Positions 42,954 through 51,786 of a DNA stretch of 64,000 nt are shown one piece after another. The notes beneath the pieces are model-generated. The model did no database searches and was not told the origin of the DNA. It saw only the letters and a list, made by a program, of their open reading frames with translations. The stretch comes from an uncultured Opitutaceae bacterium (GTDB taxonomy: Bacteria; Verrucomicrobiota; Verrucomicrobiia; Opitutales; Opitutaceae), in the NCBI GenBank assembly GCA_937958045.1, contig CALFXL010000056.1, positions 1-64,000 on the forward strand, read 5' to 3'. The number at the start of each line of letters is the position of its first letter. Positions within the stretch are counted from its first letter, which is position 1. The position numbers and the translations under genes are program-made.

Positions 42954-45900
42954 ATGAGCTCCGTCCAAGTTCGTCGCGAACCCCTTGTGCTGCCCACTTA
43001 TCTGCCGGCCGCGGCCGATAAAAACCCCATGTTTCTCGAGCGCCGCGTGTATCAAGGCAGCAGCGGCCGCGTGTATCCCGTACCGTTCACAGACCGTGTG
43101 GCGTTGGAGAAGCGCGATCACGTGTGGGACGCGGTGTATTTGGAGAATGAATACATTCGCGTGACCATTCTTCCCGAACTCGGCGGCCGCATTCACGGCG
43201 CGCACGACAAGACCAATGGCTACGATTTTTTCTACACGCAGCAGGTGGTCAAACCGGCGCTGGTCGGGCTGGCGGGCCCGTGGGTTTCGGGCGGCGTGGA
43301 GTTTAACTGGCCGCAGCATCACCGGCCTTCGACGTTCATGCCGACGGACGTGCACATCGAGGAGCATGCGGATGGATCGCGCACGGTGTGGTTGAGCGAA
43401 CACGATCCGCTCAATCGCATGAAGGGCATGCACGGCGTCTGCCTGCATCCGGGACGTTCATGCATCGAGGTGAAAGTGCGCGCGTACAACCGCACGCCGC
43501 ACGTGCAGACCTTTCTCTGGTGGGCGAACGTCGCCACGCGCGTGCACGAGCATTACCAGTCGTTTTTCCCCGAAGATGTGACCTACGTGGCCGACCACGC
43601 GAAGCGGGCGATGAGCACGTTTCCGCTCTGCGATGGGCACTATTACGGCGTGAACTACGGCGCGCGAGCCCCCCGTGGCATCCCCGAGAACGAACGCCCG
43701 CCGATGTTTGTGCCGACCGGCGAATACGCGCCGAATGATCTGAGTTGGTACGCAAACATCCCGGTGCCGACTTCGTACATGTGCATGGGCACCGAGGACG
43801 ATTTTTTTGGCGGATACGATCATGCGCGGCAGGCCGGTGTCGTGCACGTGGCGAATCACCACATCGCTCCGGGAAAGAAACAATGGACCTGGGGCAACAA
43901 CGCCTTCGGCTACACTTGGGATCGGCATCTGACGGACGAGGGGGGGCCGTACATCGAGCTCATGGCGGGCGTATACACGGATAATCAGCCCGATTTTTCG
44001 TATCTGATGCCGGGCGAAACAAAAACGTGGAGCCAGTTCTGGTATCCTATTCAGAAGATCGGCACGGCGCGTCAGGCATCGGTCGATGCCGCGGTGAACC
44101 TCACCGTCGAGGGCCGCCGTGCGCGCATCGGTGTATCCGTTTCGTCACGACAACCGAAGGCTCGTGTCAGCCTGTTGAGCAAAGGCCGTGTCGTGAAAAA
44201 CTGGATACGCGATCTCGCGCCCGATGCGCCGATGGTCGAGGAAACCGCCTTGCCGGCGCGCGCCAGTGGCGAAACGCTCACGCTGCGCGTGGAAGATGCC
44301 GCCGGACGCGAGCTGGTGACGTACACACCAAAACCGCGCGAGGAACGTCCCGTGCCGCCGCCGGCGACGGAGCCGCCGTTGCCGAAGGATATCGCGAGCA
44401 CGGACGAGTTGTTTGTGACGGGATTGCATCTCGAACAATATCGCCATGCGACGCGCGGACCGGAAGCGTACTGGCGCGAGGCGCTGCGTCGCGATCCGGG
44501 CGACAGCCGTTGTTTGAACGCGCTCGGACGCTGGCATCTGCGACGCGGCGAGTTTGCCGAAGCGGAACGCTATTTCCGCGCGGCCATCGCGCGGCTCACG
44601 TTGCGCAACCCGAATCCGTACGACGGCGAGCCGTACTACAACCTTGGGGTCGGGCTGCGCTATCTTGGTCGAGACGACGAAGCGTATGCGGCCTTCTACA
44701 AAGCCGTGTGGAATCACGCGTGGCAGGCCGCGGGCTATCATGCGCTCGCGGAAATCGACTGCTTGCGCGGACGCTGGACCGCCGCGCTCGACCATCTCGA
44801 CCGTGCGTTGCGGGTGAACACGGACAATCTTCGCGCGCGCGATTTGCGGGCGCTCGTGTTGCGGCGTTTGGGGCGCGACACGGAAGCCGGCTCGGTGCTG
44901 CGCGAAACACTCGCGCTCGATCCGCACGATTGGTGCGCACGGTATTTGTCGGGCGAAAAAATCACCTGCGATGCACAGGTGCGGCTCGATCTCGCGCTCG
45001 ATTTTGCGCGCGCGGGATTTTTCGACGATGCACTGGTGGTGCTTGCCGATGCCGATCCGACGACGGCGAACGGGACGGCGCCGATGATCGCGTATTATCG
45101 CGCATGGATCGCGGAACAACGTGGCGATCGCGCGTCGGTGAAGGCGCATCTGCGCGCCGCGGCGAAAGCGCCGCCGGATTATTGTTTCCCGGCGCGTTTG
45201 GAAGAGATCGCGATTCTCGAATTTGCGATCTCTCGAAATCCGAAGGATGCGCGTGCGCCGTATTATCTCGGCAATCTGCTCTACGATCGCCGGCGTCATG
45301 CCGAGGCGATTGCATGTTGGGAAAAAGCGGCGGCGAAAGATCCGCGTTTCCCGACGGTCTGGCGAAATCTCGGCATCGGTTATTTCAACCATCGCCGCAA
45401 ACCCGCGCAGGCTCGCGCCGCGTACGAACGCGCGTTTCAGGCGAATCCCGCCGATGCGCGCGTGTTTTACGAACGCGATCAGCTTTGGAAACGCACGGGC
45501 GTGTCGCCGCGCACGCGTTTGCGCGAACTCGAGAGATATCCCGCGTTGGTCGCGTTGCGCGACGACCTCACGGTGGAGCTGTGCGCGTTGTATAGACTCG
45601 CGGGGCAACCGGAAAAGGCGGGCTCGTTGCTGGCGTCGCGGCATTTTCAACCGTGGGAAGGTGGCGAAGGCCAAGTGCTCGCGCAGTACATCGGCGCGCA
45701 GCTGGCGCTGGGCACGCGAGCGTTGGAAAAACGCGAAGCGGAAAGCGCCGTGCATGCTTTTGCCGCCGCGCTCGATGTGCCGGAGAATCTGGGCGAGACG
45801 TTTCACCCGCTCGCGAATCGCAGCGAGATTCACTACTGGCTCGGCGAAGCGCATGCCGCGGCGGGCCGACGCGAAGAAGCGCGGCGCTGGTGGAAACTGG

Positions 45901-46277
45901 CGGCGGAAGCGCGCGGCGATTTTCAGCAGATGAGCGTGCAGGCGTTTTCCGAGATGACGTATTTTTCGGCGCGCGCGTTGGAACGGCTCGGCAAAACCGC
46001 TGCAGCGAAAAAGCTCCTGCGCGATCTGCTGCGTCATGCGCAGACGCTGGAAAAGACCGAAGCGAAGATCGATTACTTCGCGACCTCGTTGCCGACGATG
46101 TTGTTGTTCGAAGACGATCTGCAGGCGCGGCAAACGACTCAGGCGCGCTTTTTGCGCGCGCAGGCTTTGCTCGGACTCGGCCGACGCGCGGAGGCGAAGC
46201 GTTTGCTCGCCGATGTGCTGCGTCGCGATCCGGCGCATCTCGCGGCGAAGGAACTCGCGGCGCGATTTGAAGCCTGA
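42954..46277 (+). CDS. DUF5107 domain and TPR repeat protein
   Basis: A 1107-residue protein without signal peptide. Residues about 45-340 form the DUF5107 domain, a beta-sandwich related to galactose mutarotase/aldose-epimerase folds (VYLENEYIRVTILPELGGRIHGAHDKTNGYDFFY). Residues about 490-1090 form TPR-like repeats (LNALGRWHLRRGEFAEAERYFRAAI and similar). Such proteins occur in Verrucomicrobia and Bacteroidetes near sugar-degradation genes, and their function is not established. It lies between a divergent AraC gene and a Gfo/Idh/MocA gene. Confidence 0.85.
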   Translation: MSSVQVRREPLVLPTYLPAAADKNPMFLERRVYQGSSGRVYPVPFTDRVALEKRDHVWDAVYLENEYIRVTILPELGGRIHGAHDKTNGYDFFYTQQVVKPALVGLAGPWVSGGVEFNWPQHHRPSTFMPTDVHIEEHADGSRTVWLSEHDPLNRMKGMHGVCLHPGRSCIEVKVRAYNRTPHVQTFLWWANVATRVHEHYQSFFPEDVTYVADHAKRAMSTFPLCDGHYYGVNYGARAPRGIPENERPPMFVPTGEYAPNDLSWYANIPVPTSYMCMGTEDDFFGGYDHARQAGVVHVANHHIAPGKKQWTWGNNAFGYTWDRHLTDEGGPYIELMAGVYTDNQPDFSYLMPGETKTWSQFWYPIQKIGTARQASVDAAVNLTVEGRRARIGVSVSSRQPKARVSLLSKGRVVKNWIRDLAPDAPMVEETALPARASGETLTLRVEDAAGRELVTYTPKPREERPVPPPATEPPLPKDIASTDELFVTGLHLEQYRHATRGPEAYWREALRRDPGDSRCLNALGRWHLRRGEFAEAERYFRAAIARLTLRNPNPYDGEPYYNLGVGLRYLGRDDEAYAAFYKAVWNHAWQAAGYHALAEIDCLRGRWTAALDHLDRALRVNTDNLRARDLRALVLRRLGRDTEAGSVLRETLALDPHDWCARYLSGEKITCDAQVRLDLALDFARAGFFDDALVVLADADPTTANGTAPMIAYYRAWIAEQRGDRASVKAHLRAAAKAPPDYCFPARLEEIAILEFAISRNPKDARAPYYLGNLLYDRRRHAEAIACWEKAAAKDPRFPTVWRNLGIGYFNHRRKPAQARAAYERAFQANPADARVFYERDQLWKRTGVSPRTRLRELERYPALVALRDDLTVELCALYRLAGQPEKAGSLLASRHFQPWEGGEGQVLAQYIGAQLALGTRALEKREAESAVHAFAAALDVPENLGETFHPLANRSEIHYWLGEAHAAAGRREEARRWWKLAAEARGDFQQMSVQAFSEMTYFSARALERLGKTAAAKKLLRDLLRHAQTLEKTEAKIDYFATSLPTMLLFEDDLQARQTTQARFLRAQALLGLGRRAEAKRLLADVLRRDPAHLAAKELAARFEA

Positions 46278-46405
46278 GCCGTCGATGGCGATCCGCCGGT
46301 GGGTGTACGGACCTCCGGCGGAAATTTTTGGGATGTTGACCGTCCGAAGCGGGGGCAGTCGACCCGGGAAGTGGGACCTTTTGTTAACAAGTCCCATTTT
46401 CACTC

Positions 46406-47761
46406 ATGAGTAAGAAGCGTCACGCGTTTGTCGGCACTGGCGGTCGCGCCATCAGTTTCATGGAGCCGTTGGTCACGACCTATCGTGACCAGAATGAGCT
46501 CGTTGCCATTTGTGACATCAGTCCGGCGCGCATGGCGTATTACAACGAGCTCCTTACGCGCGATTGGGCTTATCACGCGGTGCCGGCGTACACGGCGGAT
46601 CGTTTCGACGAGATGCTGCGCGTGGAAAGACCCGACGAGGTTTTTGTCTGCTCAAAAGACTCCACGCATCACGACTACATCGTGCGCGCGCTGCATGCCG
46701 GCTGCGATGTGGTGACGGAAAAACCGATGACGACCGACGCGGAAAAATGCCGCGCGATCATGGACGCGGTGAAAGCGACCGGCAAACGCGTGCGCGTGGC
46801 GTTCAATTATCGCTGGGCGCCGTTCCGCACGAAGGTGAAGGAACTCATCGCCACGGGCGTGATCGGCAAAGTGCATTCGGTGAATCTCGAGTACCTGCTC
46901 GATACGAATCACGGTGCGGATTATTTCCGCCGCTGGCACGCGAGCGCGGAGGATTCGGGCACGCTGCTCGTGCACAAGAGCACGCATCATTTCGACCTCG
47001 TGAACTGGTGGCTCGATGCGATCCCCGAGCAGGTTTTCGGCTACGGTGATCTCGTGTTTTACGGAAAGAAAAACGCGATCGCGCGCGGCGACGAAGCGCT
47101 GACGAAATACGATCGCTACACGGGCGAGCCGGCCGCGGCGAACGATCCTTTCCGCCTCGATCTCGATGAGAGCGAGCCCTTCCGAAAAATCTACCGTGCG
47201 GCCGAAAAGGATTCGGGCTACATCCGCGATCAAAACGTGTTTCGCGACGGCATCGATATCTACGACCAGATGTCGCTCAACGTGCGCTACCGCACGGGCG
47301 AGATTCTCACGTATTCACTTGTTTGCTACAGCCCGCGCGAAGGCATGCGTGTGACGTTTAACGGCGATCGCGGCCGCATCGAATATCACGAATTCATCGG
47401 GTCGCACATGAACCGCGCGGTGCGTCCGAAGGATTTCAAACTCGAGATCAAACCCGGCTCCGAAGCCGAGGGCGAGTGGATCAAAGTTTTCCCGCATTTC
47501 CAGACCGGCTACCTCGTGCCGATGAATGTCGCCGAAGGACTCCCTCACGGAGGTGCGGACGAGATTTTGAACCGCCATTTCTACGGCGGCGAAAATCAGG
47601 CGAAAGACGAGTGGTCGCGCACGGCCGGCCACGAGCAAGGCGCGGCGTCGATTCTGGTCGGCATCGCCGGCGTCGAATCGATCAAGCGCAACCAGCCGGT
47701 GAACATCTCCGACCTCGTTTCGCTCAAGCCGGGCGCGACGAAGTTGACCGAGTTGATCTGA
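46406..47761 (+). CDS. Gfo/Idh/MocA-family oxidoreductase
   Basis: A 451-residue NAD(P)-dependent dehydrogenase. The Rossmann motif is GTGGR at residues 10-14, followed by the catalytic-site EKPM (residues 105-108). The C-terminal half (about 130-400) is the mixed beta-sheet domain with STHHFDLVNWWLDAIPE, carrying the conserved HxxD substrate element. The length is longer than typical (about 350), with an extended C-terminus. It probably oxidises a sugar or inositol derivative with the DUF5107 partner upstream. Confidence 0.88.
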   Translation: MSKKRHAFVGTGGRAISFMEPLVTTYRDQNELVAICDISPARMAYYNELLTRDWAYHAVPAYTADRFDEMLRVERPDEVFVCSKDSTHHDYIVRALHAGCDVVTEKPMTTDAEKCRAIMDAVKATGKRVRVAFNYRWAPFRTKVKELIATGVIGKVHSVNLEYLLDTNHGADYFRRWHASAEDSGTLLVHKSTHHFDLVNWWLDAIPEQVFGYGDLVFYGKKNAIARGDEALTKYDRYTGEPAAANDPFRLDLDESEPFRKIYRAAEKDSGYIRDQNVFRDGIDIYDQMSLNVRYRTGEILTYSLVCYSPREGMRVTFNGDRGRIEYHEFIGSHMNRAVRPKDFKLEIKPGSEAEGEWIKVFPHFQTGYLVPMNVAEGLPHGGADEILNRHFYGGENQAKDEWSRTAGHEQGAASILVGIAGVESIKRNQPVNISDLVSLKPGATKLTELI

Positions 47762-47907
47762 CGCGGCGCGCGCGACTGCGTCGTGTGCGCGTGACGCCTT
47801 GGCGCAGTTGACGACGACGGGGCGGCGAATTTTGGCGCGCTGGTGGCAGGCGCGTCTCACTGGCTGCTGGGAAACGACGGACTGTTGGCGCGGAACGCGG
47901 TCTGCAT

Positions 47908-47913
47908 TATCCT
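47908..47913 (+). promoter_or_regulatory. Possible clpB promoter -10
   Basis: TTGGCG (47885-47890) and TATCCT (47908-47913), spaced 17 bp, lie directly before the clpB ATG at 47920. The start point predicted from the -10 would fall at the ATG itself, so a leaderless transcript is possible. Both hexamers are only 4/6 matches. Confidence 0.3.
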
Positions 47914-47919
47914 GTTATC

Positions 47920-50502
47920 ATGGATCTCCAAAAACTCACCGTCATGTCCCGCCAGGCGGTCGCCGATGCGCAGAGCGAAGCCCGTCGACGCCAGAACAAC
48001 GAAGTCGATACCTGGCATTTGTTGCACGCGTTGCTGACGCAGGAGAACGGGCTGGTGCCGGCGTTGACGGAGAAGCTCGGCCTTTCGGCCAATGTGCTGC
48101 TGGTCGCCGCCGAGCGTGAACTCGATCGACTGCCGCGCGTGAGCGGCAGCGTGGATGTTTCCAAAATCTACGTGACGCAGGCCGTGGGCGAAGTGCTCAC
48201 ACGCGCCGAGAAAGAAGCCGAACAACTCAAAGACGAATACGTGAGCGTGGAGCATCTTTTTCTCGCGCTCCACGAAGTCGGCAAACCGCCCGCGCTCGCG
48301 AAGTTTTTCGAAAGCTTCGGCATTGAGCGCGGCAAACTGCTCGCGGCTCTCAAACAACTGCGTGGCAACCAACGCGTGACCTCCGACAATCCCGAGACGA
48401 CCTACCAGGCGCTCGAGAAATACGGGATCGATCTCGTCGCCCATGCGAAGAAGGGAAAATTGGATCCGGTCATTGGGCGCGATGACGAGATTCGCCGCAC
48501 GATTCGCATCCTGTCGCGCAAAACGAAGAATAATCCCGTGCTCATTGGCGAACCCGGCGTTGGCAAGACCGCGATCGTCGAGGGCCTCGCGCAACGCATC
48601 GTGCGCGGCGACGTGCCCGAAGGGCTGAAGGACAAAACCATCTTTGCGCTCGATATGGGCGCGCTCGTCGCAGGCGCGAAATACCGCGGCGAATTCGAAG
48701 AACGTCTCAAGGCGGTGCTCAAGGAAGTGAAGGAGAGCGAGGGGCGCATCCTGCTCTTCATCGACGAACTGCACACCATCGTCGGCGCGGGCAAAACCGA
48801 GGGCGCGATGGACGCGGGCAATTTGCTCAAGCCCATGCTCGCGCGCGGTGAGCTGCACTGTATCGGCGCGACCACGCTCGACGAATACCGCAAGTACATC
48901 GAGAAGGACGCCGCGCTCGAGCGTCGTTTCCAACCCGTGCTCGTCGAACCGCCGTCGGTCGAAGATGCGATTTCGATTCTGCGCGGTTTGCGAGAGCGCT
49001 TCGAGCTGCACCATGGCGTGCGCATCCAGGACAACGCGCTCGTCAGCGCAGTGACGCTTTCGGACCGCTACATTTCCGATCGTTTTCTTCCCGACAAAGC
49101 GATCGACCTCATCGACGAAGCCTGCGCGATGATTCGCACCGAGATGGATTCGGCGCCGCAGGAACTCGACGCGCTGCAGCGTCGCGTGCTGCAACTCGAG
49201 ATCGAGGAAGCGGCGTTGAAGCTGGAGAAAGACGCCGCCTCGAAACAGCGTCTCGAAACGCTGCGCAAAGATCTCGCCGACGCGCGTGCGCAAGCGGCGG
49301 GGCTGAAGGCGAAATGGGAAAAAGAAAAAGCCGCGGTCGGTCGCGTGCGCAAAGTGCGCGAAGAACTCGACGCCGTGCGCCTCGAGATGGAAAAAGCCGA
49401 GCGCGCGTACGACTTGAACAAACTCGCCGAGCTGCGCCACGGCCGTATCCCGCAACTCGAGGCGGAGTTGAAAAAGCTCGAAACCACCGAAGCGAAAACG
49501 GAGCTCTTCAAAGAGGAAGTTTCCGCGGAGGAAGTCGCCGAGATCGTCGCGAAATGGTCGGGCATCCCGGTCACGCGACTCGTCGAGAGCGAACGCGAAA
49601 AACTGCTGCGCCTCGATCAGGAGCTACACCAGCGCGTGATTGGTCAGGACGAAGCGGTGCAACTCGCGAGCGAAGCGATTTTGCGCGCGCGGGCGGGCAT
49701 CAAGGATCCTCGTCGTCCCGTGGGCAGTTTCCTGTTTCTTGGGCCGACCGGCGTGGGCAAAACCGAACTCGCGAAAACGCTCGCGGAAACGCTCTTCGAC
49801 AGCGAAGCGGCGATGATCCGCATCGATATGTCGGAGTACATGGAGAAGCACAGCGTCGCGCGTCTGATCGGCGCGCCTCCCGGCTATGTCGGTTACGACG
49901 AAGGTGGTCAGCTCACCGAGGCCGTGCGTCGCAAGCCCTACGCGGTGGTGCTCTTCGACGAGATCGAGAAAGCGCACCCGGATGTATTCAATGTTCTACT
50001 ACAAGTGCTCGACGACGGCCGCATCACGGACTCGCAGGGCCGCACGGTGGATTTCAAGAACACCATCATCATCATGACCTCGAATCTCGGTTCGCGTTAT
50101 CTGCTCGATGGCGTGACCGGCGACACGATCCCCGAGAGTGTGCGCGAGAGTGTGATGGCGGAGCTGCGCAAAGCGTTTCGGCCGGAGTTTCTCAACCGCA
50201 TCGACGAGACGATCCTGTTCAAGCCGCTCACGCTCGAGGAGATCGAGCGCATCGTGGACTTGCTGCTGGCCGACCTGAACCGCCGCCTCGCCGATCGCCG
50301 CATCACGGTCGCGCTCGACGAATCGGCCAAAGCGTGGGCCGCGGAGAAAGGCTACGATCCGGTGTTTGGAGCGCGCCCGCTCAAACGTTTTCTGCAGCGC
50401 CAGATCGAGACGCGACTCGCGCGTGCGTTGGTGTCGGGCGAGATCGCCGAAGGGCGCAACGTGGTTTTCCGCGTGAAAGACGATCACTTGATCATGGAGT
50501 AA
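47920..50502 (+). CDS. clpB: ATP-dependent chaperone ClpB
   Basis: An 860-residue Hsp100 disaggregase. Clp-N repeats lie at residues 1-145. Nucleotide domain 1 has Walker A GEPGVGKT (from residue 210) and Walker B LLFIDELH. The middle coiled-coil domain spans about 400-525 (LQLEIEEAALKLEKDAASK and following heptads). Domain 2 has Walker A GPTGVGKTE (from residue 608) and VLFDEIEKAH. The C-terminal region with RPLKRFLQRQIETRLAR is standard. It extracts proteins from aggregates with DnaK. Confidence 0.97.
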   Translation: MDLQKLTVMSRQAVADAQSEARRRQNNEVDTWHLLHALLTQENGLVPALTEKLGLSANVLLVAAERELDRLPRVSGSVDVSKIYVTQAVGEVLTRAEKEAEQLKDEYVSVEHLFLALHEVGKPPALAKFFESFGIERGKLLAALKQLRGNQRVTSDNPETTYQALEKYGIDLVAHAKKGKLDPVIGRDDEIRRTIRILSRKTKNNPVLIGEPGVGKTAIVEGLAQRIVRGDVPEGLKDKTIFALDMGALVAGAKYRGEFEERLKAVLKEVKESEGRILLFIDELHTIVGAGKTEGAMDAGNLLKPMLARGELHCIGATTLDEYRKYIEKDAALERRFQPVLVEPPSVEDAISILRGLRERFELHHGVRIQDNALVSAVTLSDRYISDRFLPDKAIDLIDEACAMIRTEMDSAPQELDALQRRVLQLEIEEAALKLEKDAASKQRLETLRKDLADARAQAAGLKAKWEKEKAAVGRVRKVREELDAVRLEMEKAERAYDLNKLAELRHGRIPQLEAELKKLETTEAKTELFKEEVSAEEVAEIVAKWSGIPVTRLVESEREKLLRLDQELHQRVIGQDEAVQLASEAILRARAGIKDPRRPVGSFLFLGPTGVGKTELAKTLAETLFDSEAAMIRIDMSEYMEKHSVARLIGAPPGYVGYDEGGQLTEAVRRKPYAVVLFDEIEKAHPDVFNVLLQVLDDGRITDSQGRTVDFKNTIIIMTSNLGSRYLLDGVTGDTIPESVRESVMAELRKAFRPEFLNRIDETILFKPLTLEEIERIVDLLLADLNRRLADRRITVALDESAKAWAAEKGYDPVFGARPLKRFLQRQIETRLARALVSGEIAEGRNVVFRVKDDHLIME

Positions 50503-50575
50503 CGAGACGCCGCCGGCGCGGGCGCCGAGATTTATTCTTGGCGCTGCGCCGGGTTTGGCGGTGGACTGTGCGCCC

Positions 50576-51499
50576 ATGCCCGCCGAACCCATTCGCTTCT
50601 ATAACCGCCGCACCCGTGAACTCGAAACCGAGCGCATTTACGGGGAAGGCTGGCTGCGCTTTGCGTACGAAAATCCCGCGGGCCGTTTATTCCTGTGGCT
50701 GCTGGTGAAGCGCGCGTTTTTTTCGCACATCTACGGCTGGCAGATGAACAAACGCGTGAGCGCGGGAAAGATCCTGCCGTTCATCGTGAAATACGACCTC
50801 GACGTCTCGATCTTCGCGAAATCGGTGTACGCGTTTAAAACGTTTAACGAGTTCTTCTATCGCCGGCTGAAAGCCGAGGCGCGTCCGATCGCGGAAGGCG
50901 ACGAGGTCGCGGTGTTCCCGGCGGATGGACGCCACCTGGTGTTTCCCGACGTGGACGCGGCCGACGGGTTTTATGTGAAAGGCGCGAAGTTCTCCCTCGC
51001 CGAGCTCTTGGGCGAAGGCCATCTGCCGGAAGATCAGCGTGTGCTCGCGCGGCAATTCGCGGGCGGTGCGATGGTGATCTCGCGGCTGTGTCCGGTGGAT
51101 TATCACCGTTTCCATTTCCCGACGGCCGGCAAGGCGTCGGAAGCGCGGCTCATCAAAGGCGAGCTGTATTCGGTGAGTCCGGTGGCGCTGCGCCGGCGCG
51201 TGCACTATCTCGTGCAGAACAAACGCATGATCACGCAGCTCGACTCGCCGGTGTTTGGCCCGGTGGCATGCATCGAAGTCGGCGCGACCAATGTCGGCAG
51301 CATCGTACAAACTTATCTGAGCGACCGGCCGGTGAAGAAAGGGGAGGAAAAAGGCCTCTTCAAATTCGGCGGTTCGTGCGTGATCACGCTCTTTGCGCGC
51401 GGACGCATCGCGTTCGACGACGACCTCGTCGAGCAAAGCCGCGACCATATCGAAACGTATGCCCTGATGGGCGAACGGATGGGCGTGGCGGTGCGATGA
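50576..51499 (+). CDS. psd: Phosphatidylserine decarboxylase
   Basis: A 307-residue pro-enzyme making phosphatidylethanolamine. YALKTFNEFFYRRL-like segment (FKTFNEFFYRRLKAEARPI), FPADGRHLVFPDV, CPVDYHRFHFPTAG (with the catalytic His region) and GATNVGSIVQTY are present. The self-cleavage site is FKFGGS, where Ser becomes the pyruvoyl group (GGS form). The ATG at 50576 is preferred; a start 21 bp upstream is also open. It lies 73 bp after clpB. Confidence 0.9.
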   Translation: MPAEPIRFYNRRTRELETERIYGEGWLRFAYENPAGRLFLWLLVKRAFFSHIYGWQMNKRVSAGKILPFIVKYDLDVSIFAKSVYAFKTFNEFFYRRLKAEARPIAEGDEVAVFPADGRHLVFPDVDAADGFYVKGAKFSLAELLGEGHLPEDQRVLARQFAGGAMVISRLCPVDYHRFHFPTAGKASEARLIKGELYSVSPVALRRRVHYLVQNKRMITQLDSPVFGPVACIEVGATNVGSIVQTYLSDRPVKKGEEKGLFKFGGSCVITLFARGRIAFDDDLVEQSRDHIETYALMGERMGVAVR

Positions 51500-51557
51500 T
51501 TCGGCGCTTGCGTGGATAAACGCGCGCCGGGCAAGCTATGCGCGTTTTCCCCAACCG

Positions 51558-51641
51558 GCCCGGGTGGTGGAATGGCAGACACGAGGGTCTTAGAAGCCCT
51601 TGCCGTAAGGTGTGCAGGTTCGAGTCCTGTCCCGGGCACCA
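51558..51641 (+). tRNA. tRNA-Leu (TAG)
   Basis: Class II tRNA of 84 nt. Acceptor stem GCCCGGG/CCCGGGC, discriminator A, encoded CCA at 51639-51641. The anticodon loop CTTAGAA gives anticodon TAG for leucine. The long variable arm (TGCCGTAAGGTGT) and T arm GGTTCGAGTCC are typical. Confidence 0.95.
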
Positions 51642-51719
51642 ATTGGCGGAAGGAAGCCCGGAGGTGCCGGAACAGATTCAAGCGAAGCGGTGGCCGGTTC
51701 GGTGCGGGAAGCCATGCGC

Positions 51720-51778
51720 GGGAGCGCCGGCGGCCCGCCGGCTCCTTTGGAAATTGCCGGCCGGCGGCCGGTGCTCCC
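51720..51778. repeat. Dispersed palindromic GC-rich repeat, copy B
   Basis: GGGAGC (51720-51725) pairs with GCTCCC (51773-51778). Inside are GCCGGCGGCCCGCCGGC and GCCGGCCGGCGGCCGG, separated by TCCTTTGGAAATT. It is a near-complete two-armed palindrome between tRNA-Leu and the argA 3' end, with the same plan as 40066-40122. Confidence 0.55.
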
Positions 51779-51786
51779 AGCGAGCC

